Below, in pieces: positions 7,163-11,149 of a stretch of 11,149 nucleotides of DNA. Made by a program: the position numbers and the translations under genes. The stretch lies in NCBI GenBank assembly GCA_026984715.1, contig JALSRO010000302.1, positions 1 through 11,149 of the forward strand, given 5' to 3'. Numbering within the stretch: the first letter of the stretch is position 1; every line of letters starts with the position of its first letter. This stretch comes from Chromatiales bacterium. GTDB lineage: Bacteria > Pseudomonadota > Gammaproteobacteria > Thiohalospirales > Thiohalospiraceae. The notes under the pieces are model-generated. The model was not told the origin of the DNA. It made no database searches and was given only the letters and a program-made list of their open reading frames with translations.

Positions 7163-8239
7163 ATGACAGAACCGGGAGCCCAGGGCGGGATTCTGCGCAT
7201 TCTGCTGACTACGGCAGCCGTCGTGATCGTCATCGCCGGGATGAAGGCGGCGGCGCCGATACTGGTCCCTTTCCTGCTCTCGGGCTTTATCGCCATCATC
7301 TGCGCCCCGCCCCTATTCTGGCTGGAACACAGGGGAGTGCCCACCATCCTCGCCCTGCTGATCGTTATGGTGGCGATCATCCTCCTGGCCCTGATAACGG
7401 CCACACTGGTCGGATCATCGGTCAACGACTTCTATCGTGATCTCCCCCTCTATGAGGCCCGGCTGAGAGAGGAGACAGCCGGACTGCTGGGGTGGCTGGC
7501 AGACAAGGGGATCGATCTGCACACCCTGCCACTCGAGCAGATCCTCGACCCCGGCGCCGCAATGAAACTGGTGGGAAGCATGCTGAGCGGACTCGGTGGG
7601 GTACTCACCGATGCATTCATGATCCTGCTCACCGTGGTATTCATCCTGCTGGAGGCATCCAGCTTTCCCCGCAAGCTGCATGCCGCCCTGACCAGCCCTG
7701 GAGCCTCCCTGGAGCACTTTGAGCAGTTCATCCACAACATCCAGCGCTACATGTCCCTGAAGACCTGGATCAGCCTGGCAACGGGCGCAACCATTGCTGT
7801 CTGGCTCACCCTGCTCGGGGTCGAATATCCGCTGCTGTGGGGGCTGCTGGCTTTCCTGCTCAACTATGTACCCAACATCGGTTCCATCATCGCGGCGGTT
7901 CCGGCCATCATGATGGCCTTTATTCAGTTCGGGATTGGAACGGCAACGGCAGCGGCCGCTGGTTATCTGGTGGTCAACTTCGTGGTGGGGAGCATCATCG
8001 AGCCACGTGTCATGGGGCGAGGGATGGGCCTCTCCACGCTGGTGGTGTTTCTCTCCCTGCTGTTCTGGGGATGGGTGCTGGGGCCGGTAGGAATGGTCCT
8101 CTCGGTACCACTGACCATGATCGTGAAGATCGCCCTGGAGAGCCGCGACGACACCCGCTGGTTTGCGGTACTTCTCGGCCCGGAATCTCCGGAAGGCAAA
8201 GCCGGAAGAGAAGAGGACTACCATCGACAGAGCGAATGA
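7163..8239 (+). CDS. AI-2E/PerM family permease
   Basis: Inner-membrane protein of the AI-2E transporter (PerM/TqsA/YdiK) family. Members include AI-2 exporters and Na+(Li+)/H+ antiporters, so the substrate cannot be given. 358 aa, normal length. Seen: hydrophobic segments near residues 10-30, 31-54, 60-84, 145-165, 203-220, 223-255, 257-280 and 289-325; a soluble loop between the third and fourth; and the family motifs LNYVPNIGS (233-241) and IIEPRVMGRGMGLSTL (278-293). The tail is hydrophilic. The frame is open back to 6809, but that stretch lies over the tautomerase gene in another frame, so the start is the ATG 5 nt after that gene. No strong Shine-Dalgarno is present, which fits coupled translation. 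Confidence 0.93.
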   Translation: MTEPGAQGGILRILLTTAAVVIVIAGMKAAAPILVPFLLSGFIAIICAPPLFWLEHRGVPTILALLIVMVAIILLALITATLVGSSVNDFYRDLPLYEARLREETAGLLGWLADKGIDLHTLPLEQILDPGAAMKLVGSMLSGLGGVLTDAFMILLTVVFILLEASSFPRKLHAALTSPGASLEHFEQFIHNIQRYMSLKTWISLATGATIAVWLTLLGVEYPLLWGLLAFLLNYVPNIGSIIAAVPAIMMAFIQFGIGTATAAAAGYLVVNFVVGSIIEPRVMGRGMGLSTLVVFLSLLFWGWVLGPVGMVLSVPLTMIVKIALESRDDTRWFAVLLGPESPEGKAGREEDYHRQSE

Positions 8240-8267
8240 GCCGCCGCTACCTTCCGGGATGCAGGTT

Positions 8268-8296
8268 TTGCTCACCGCCATCCCGACGGATAGAAT
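8268..8296 (+). promoter_or_regulatory. Candidate sigma70 promoter for proS
   Basis: TTGCTC (8268-8273, 3/6) and TAGAAT (8291-8296, 5/6) lie exactly 17 bp apart in the 96-nt gap before proS. The predicted start near 8303 gives a leader of about 33 nt. The Shine-Dalgarno is GAGGAA (8320-8325), 10 nt from the ATG. Confidence 0.5.
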
Positions 8297-8335
8297 TCCG
8301 CTCTCGACCATAGCAAACCGAGGAACGATTTCCCC

Positions 8336-10057
8336 ATGCGCACAACCAAGCTACTGCTCTCCACCCTCAAAGAGACACCCGCTGATGCCGAGATAGTCAG
8401 TCACCAGCTGATGCTGCGGGCCGGGATGATCCGCCGTCTGGCATCGGGACTCTATACCTGGTTGCCCCTCGGGCTGCGTGTACTGCGCAAAATCGAGAAT
8501 ATCGTGCGCGAAGAGATGGATCGCAGTGGCGCCCAGGAGCTACTGATGCCGGCGGTACAGCCCGCCGAGTTGTGGCAGGAGTCGGGGCGATGGGAACAGT
8601 ACGGTCCCGAGCTACTGCGCCTGACCGATCGCCACGAGCGGGAGTTCTGTTTTGGACCAACCCATGAGGAGGTGATCACCGATCTGGTACGCCGGGAGAT
8701 TCAGAGCTACAAGCAGCTGCCCGCCAACTTCTATCAGATTCAGACCAAGTTCCGAGATGAGATCCGCCCCCGCTTCGGGGTGATGCGTGCCCGCGAATTC
8801 CTGATGAAAGATGCCTACTCGTTTCATCTGGACAGCGATTCGCTGGAGCAGACCTACCAGGTGATGTACGATACCTACAGCCGCATCTTCACGCGCATGG
8901 GGCTCAACTTCCGCGCAGTACTCGCCGACACCGGCTCCATCGGTGGCCGCACCTCCCACGAATTCCATGTACTGGCCGCTTCCGGTGAAGACGCCATTGC
9001 GTTCAGCGACAGCAGTGACTACGCGGCCAACGTGGAGCTGGCCGAGGCGCTGCCACCGCAACATCCCCGTCCCGCACCACAGCGGACCATGCAGAGCGTG
9101 GACACTCCGGCGCAACATACCATCGAGCAGGTCAGCCGCTTCCTCCAGATAGACCCATCGCGCACCATCAAGACGCTGCTCGTCAAAGGTAGCAGTGAGA
9201 AGGTGGTAGCACTGGTACTGCGCGGTGATCACGAGTTGAACAGCATCAAGGCGGAGAAGCTCCCCCAGGTTCAGGCACCGCTGACCTTTGCGGACGAGGA
9301 AGAGGTACGCGAAGTAACCGGCGCCGCTCCCGGCTCGGTGGGTCCGGTAGGGCTTTCCATCCCGGTGATCGCCGACCACAGCGCACTCCATCTGGCCGAT
9401 TTCGTCTGTGGCGCCAACCGCAACGGCGAACATCTGACAGGGGTCAACTGGGGACGTGATCTGCCCGAGCCGGAGGCAGCCGATCTACGCAATGTGATCG
9501 AGGGCGATCCGAGCCCGGACGGAAGAGGCCATCTGATTATCAAACGTGGTATCGAGGTAGGGCACATCTTCCAGCTGGGCAACAAATACAGCGCCGCACT
9601 GAAAGCGACCGCTCTCGACGAAAACGGCAAGCAGAAGATCCTGGAGATGGGGTGCTACGGTATTGGTGTATCCCGTCTGGTAGCTGCCGCCATCGAACAG
9701 AACCACGATGAGCGGGGCATCATCTGGCCACCCTCCATCGCACCGTACCAGGTGGCCCTGCTGCCGATGAACATGCATAAATCGGAACGTTTGCGCGCCG
9801 CCGCCGAGCAGATCTATCACGATCTCCAGAGAGCTGGCATCGATGTGCTGTTCGATGATCGCCGGGAGCGTCCGGGGGTGATGTTCGCCGATATGGAGCT
9901 GATAGGAATCCCGCACCGACTGGTACTCGGGGAGAGAGGCCTGGATGCCGATATAGTGGAATATAAAGGTCGCCGCGATAGCGACTCTCGCGAAATTACA
10001 CTGACAGATATCGTCGAGTTCATCAACAAACGATTGACAGAACAAAAACCGGGATGA
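8336..10057 (+). CDS. proS: Prolyl-tRNA synthetase, bacterial type with editing insertion
   Basis: Class II aminoacyl-tRNA synthetase charging tRNA-Pro in the cytoplasm. 573 aa, essentially E. coli length. Seen: motif 1 region ([20 protein letters not shown], 34-53); FGPTHEEV (106-113); motif 2 with [20 protein letters not shown] (138-157); the INS editing domain at about 225-400, with K279 of TIKTLLVKG at the E. coli editing-lysine position and the GSVGP loop at 333-337; the active-site Cys in [10 protein letters not shown] (438-447, motif 3); [10 protein letters not shown]; and the anticodon-binding domain from about 470 to the end ([20 protein letters not shown]). It should both charge and clear Ala-tRNA-Pro. 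The stop overlaps the next gene's ATG (ATGA). Full length, no defect seen. Confidence 0.98.
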   Translation: MRTTKLLLSTLKETPADAEIVSHQLMLRAGMIRRLASGLYTWLPLGLRVLRKIENIVREEMDRSGAQELLMPAVQPAELWQESGRWEQYGPELLRLTDRHEREFCFGPTHEEVITDLVRREIQSYKQLPANFYQIQTKFRDEIRPRFGVMRAREFLMKDAYSFHLDSDSLEQTYQVMYDTYSRIFTRMGLNFRAVLADTGSIGGRTSHEFHVLAASGEDAIAFSDSSDYAANVELAEALPPQHPRPAPQRTMQSVDTPAQHTIEQVSRFLQIDPSRTIKTLLVKGSSEKVVALVLRGDHELNSIKAEKLPQVQAPLTFADEEEVREVTGAAPGSVGPVGLSIPVIADHSALHLADFVCGANRNGEHLTGVNWGRDLPEPEAADLRNVIEGDPSPDGRGHLIIKRGIEVGHIFQLGNKYSAALKATALDENGKQKILEMGCYGIGVSRLVAAAIEQNHDERGIIWPPSIAPYQVALLPMNMHKSERLRAAAEQIYHDLQRAGIDVLFDDRRERPGVMFADMELIGIPHRLVLGERGLDADIVEYKGRRDSDSREITLTDIVEFINKRLTEQKPG

Positions 10058-10632
10058 ACCCTTTTCGGCTCGCTACCCTGCTCATCTCCGCACTCCTGCT
10101 GGCCTGCAGCGCCACGGCAGAGGCCCACTATGCCGATCCGGAGCTGCGGGCCCGGCTGGCGAAGGCCATTCGCGAGAGCAGCAGCTTCAGCGACCGGTTC
10201 ACTGCAGAGGTGTGGCTGGTCGACATGTCCAGCCGCCTGGAGAGTCGCATCCCCGATCCCGAGCGACGGCTCGAACTGCTGCGCCAGGTACACCGCGAGG
10301 CCACCCGTGCCGGTCTCTCCCCGGAGCTGGTACTCGCGGTCATCCAGGTGGAAAGCGCCTTCGACCCCTGGGCCATATCCCGTGCCGGTGCCCAGGGACT
10401 GATGCAGATCATGCCGTTCTGGCTGGACGAAATCGGTCACCCCGACGACAACCTGTTCCACCTTCAGACCAACCTGCGAATGGGGTGCACCATTCTGCGC
10501 TACTACCTGGACAAGGAGAAGGGCAACCTGGCACGCGCCCTCGCCCGCTACAACGGATCACTCCATATCACGCCGAACCCCTACGCCCACAAGGTGTTCG
10601 CTGCACTCAGACGTGATTGGTTCGTTCGGTGA
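10054..10632 (+). CDS. Exported lytic transglycosylase, SLT domain
   Basis: Small murein lytic transglycosylase that would cleave glycan strands in the periplasm. 192 aa. Seen: an N-terminal hydrophobic signal segment (residues about 4-23); then a helical stretch; then the goose-type/SLT catalytic core with [14 protein letters not shown] (97-109, catalytic E100), [13 protein letters not shown] (111-123), [14 protein letters not shown] (140-153) and LARYNGS (163-169). C18 in LLAC resembles a lipobox but with Leu at -2; the AEA at 22-24 offers a plain signal peptidase I site instead. The gene overlaps proS by 4 nt, so it is probably co-transcribed and translationally coupled. It is not one of the large named Slt/Mlt enzymes, so no symbol is given. 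No intrinsic terminator follows. Confidence 0.9.
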   Translation: MNPFRLATLLISALLLACSATAEAHYADPELRARLAKAIRESSSFSDRFTAEVWLVDMSSRLESRIPDPERRLELLRQVHREATRAGLSPELVLAVIQVESAFDPWAISRAGAQGLMQIMPFWLDEIGHPDDNLFHLQTNLRMGCTILRYYLDKEKGNLARALARYNGSLHITPNPYAHKVFAALRRDWFVR

Positions 10633-11010
10633 CGGCGGAAAGCCGAAAACCGGGATGGATTCTGTCCGCCAGACCGAATCGAAGAGTAGCGGCGCCCGAG
10701 AGGCCCTCCACCGAAACGCCTGGATCGCCGCACCCCATGCGCTCCGGCAGGTAGCGGCTCAACAGGAACTGGCCCCTCCAGCGGTACGGTATGCTTCTTC
10801 GAGGCAAGAGCGAGTCACCCATATGAGAGGGGCAACGCGGATATTTTTGGGAGATCTGTATCCAGGTTTACGGGGGCTCTACAAACGATTCTTCTTTGTC
10901 GTTTCGTGTGGATTCACTGGAGGTCTTCCAAACACCGCCACCATCGGCGAAGCGTAGCCGCAGAAACGGTGGCGCTCAAATAAAATCCACACAAAATGAT
11001 GGAAAGCCAT
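10633..11010. other. Intergenic region after the transglycosylase
   Basis: No supported gene. The open frames on both strands here lack family resemblance and a convincing Shine-Dalgarno. The first 13 nt can form a short CGGC/GCCG hairpin (10633-10645) with no T-tract, so it is not a terminator. The central part (10650-10860) shows nothing I can name. The distal part holds the nested inverted repeat listed separately. Confidence 0.5.
10906..10992. repeat. Nested inverted repeat with three-way-junction potential
   Basis: A perfect 9-bp inverted repeat, GTGTGGATT (10906-10914) and AATCCACAC (10984-10992), encloses two further hairpins. One is TGGA/TCCA (10918-10921 and 10927-10930). The other is CGCCACC/GGTGGCG (10936-10942 and 10968-10974), itself enclosing CGGC/GCCG (10945-10948 and 10957-10960). 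No target-site duplication is obvious. It could be a small dispersed element of MITE or REP type, a structured RNA, or part of a 3' untranslated region. I cannot tell from one copy. Confidence 0.5.
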
Positions 11011-11047
11011 AAAAACAAAGGGGCAGAAATTCACGCTTTCCAGCCCC
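11011..11047 (-). terminator. Intrinsic terminator of the minus-strand barrel gene
   Basis: Reading the minus strand after the TAG at 11065-11063, GGGGC (11047-11043) pairs with GCCCC (11024-11020). An inner GAAA/TTTC extends the stem, and TTTGTTTTT (11019-11011) follows. Hairpin plus T-rich tail about 16 nt after a stop codon is a convincing terminator. Confidence 0.75.
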
Positions 11048-11062
11048 CTACCTCGTCTGCCG

Positions 11063-11149
11063 CTAGAAGTGGTAGTAGACTGCAGCAAACGGCCCGCTCA
11101 CGGTGAAATCCAGATCCACGTTGTCGGCATCTTTCAGGGTAATCGACTG
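11063..11149 (-). CDS. C-terminus of an outer-membrane beta-barrel protein (partial)
   Basis: Only the last 28 codons plus TAG are in the window; the 5' part lies beyond position 11149. The visible peptide contains LKDADNVDLDFTVSGPFAAV and ends YYHF. Alternating hydrophobic and polar residues in a last strand, finished by a C-terminal Phe with aromatic residues before it, is the usual BAM-recognised signature of outer-membrane barrels. It faces the transglycosylase gene and ends in a good intrinsic terminator. The specific family cannot be fixed from so short a piece. Confidence 0.6.
   Translation of the reverse strand, partial: QSITLKDADNVDLDFTVSGPFAAVYYHF

Noticed and set aside
7415..8311. 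298-codon minus-strand frame opposite the AI-2E gene
   Set aside because: A Gln/His/Asp/Arg-rich shadow of a hydrophobic membrane protein; the plus-strand motifs are convincing.
10633..10645. CGGC/GCCG hairpin right after the transglycosylase stop
   Set aside because: A 4-bp stem followed by AAAACCGGG rather than a T-tract, so it does not meet the form of an intrinsic terminator for the plus strand.
10613..10957. 114-codon plus-strand frame after the transglycosylase
   Set aside because: It starts inside the transglycosylase gene, has no Shine-Dalgarno, matches no family, and runs into the inverted-repeat region.
10879..11088. 69-codon minus-strand frame across the barrel-gene end and terminator
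   Set aside because: It overlaps the barrel gene's 3' end, the terminator and the inverted repeat, and the residues look like translated repeat DNA.

Overview
The window (about 58% G+C by eye) looks like ordinary chromosomal DNA of a proteobacterium, most likely a gammaproteobacterium. Reasons: a long bacterial-type prolyl-tRNA synthetase with the inserted editing domain, a class I KARI with Pseudomonas-like residue spacing, an ilvI-ilvH-ilvC order, and an outer-membrane beta-barrel C-terminus ending in Phe. I cannot name the genus. There are no phage genes, transposases, CRISPR arrays, tRNAs or rRNAs.

Layout. Positions 56-6402 are on the minus strand and hold two co-directional metabolic clusters. 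Read in the direction of transcription, the first is pntAa-pntAb-pntB, the three-subunit proton-translocating NAD(P) transhydrogenase. Its genes are tightly coupled: a 4-nt ATGA overlap, then a zero-nt junction. The second is ilvI(B)-ilvH-ilvC, which covers acetolactate synthase large and small subunits and ketol-acid reductoisomerase, the shared first two steps of branched-chain amino acid synthesis. The 202-nt gap between the clusters is the most interesting regulatory stretch. It holds a terminator-like hairpin with a U-tract just before ilvB, a possible short Val/Leu/Ile-rich leader peptide, complementary segments arranged like a classical attenuator, and a perfect TATAAT box that competes with that interpretation.

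A 413-nt divergent intergenic region (6403-6815) separates pntAa from a plus-strand pair: a MIF-family tautomerase and an AI-2E/PerM family membrane protein, 5 nt apart. After a 96-nt gap with a plausible sigma70-type promoter come proS and, overlapping it by 4 nt, a small exported lytic transglycosylase.

The last 430 nt before position 11063 hold no recognisable gene. They do hold a three-way-junction-like nested inverted repeat (10906-10992) and a good intrinsic terminator serving a minus-strand gene. Only the last 28 codons of that gene are inside the window, and they look like an outer-membrane barrel.

Working together: PNT uses the proton-motive force to make NADPH, and IlvC consumes NADPH, so the pnt-ilv neighbourhood makes metabolic sense. 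I found no clearly new multi-gene system. The observations worth follow-up are the ilv leader and the structured intergenic repeat.
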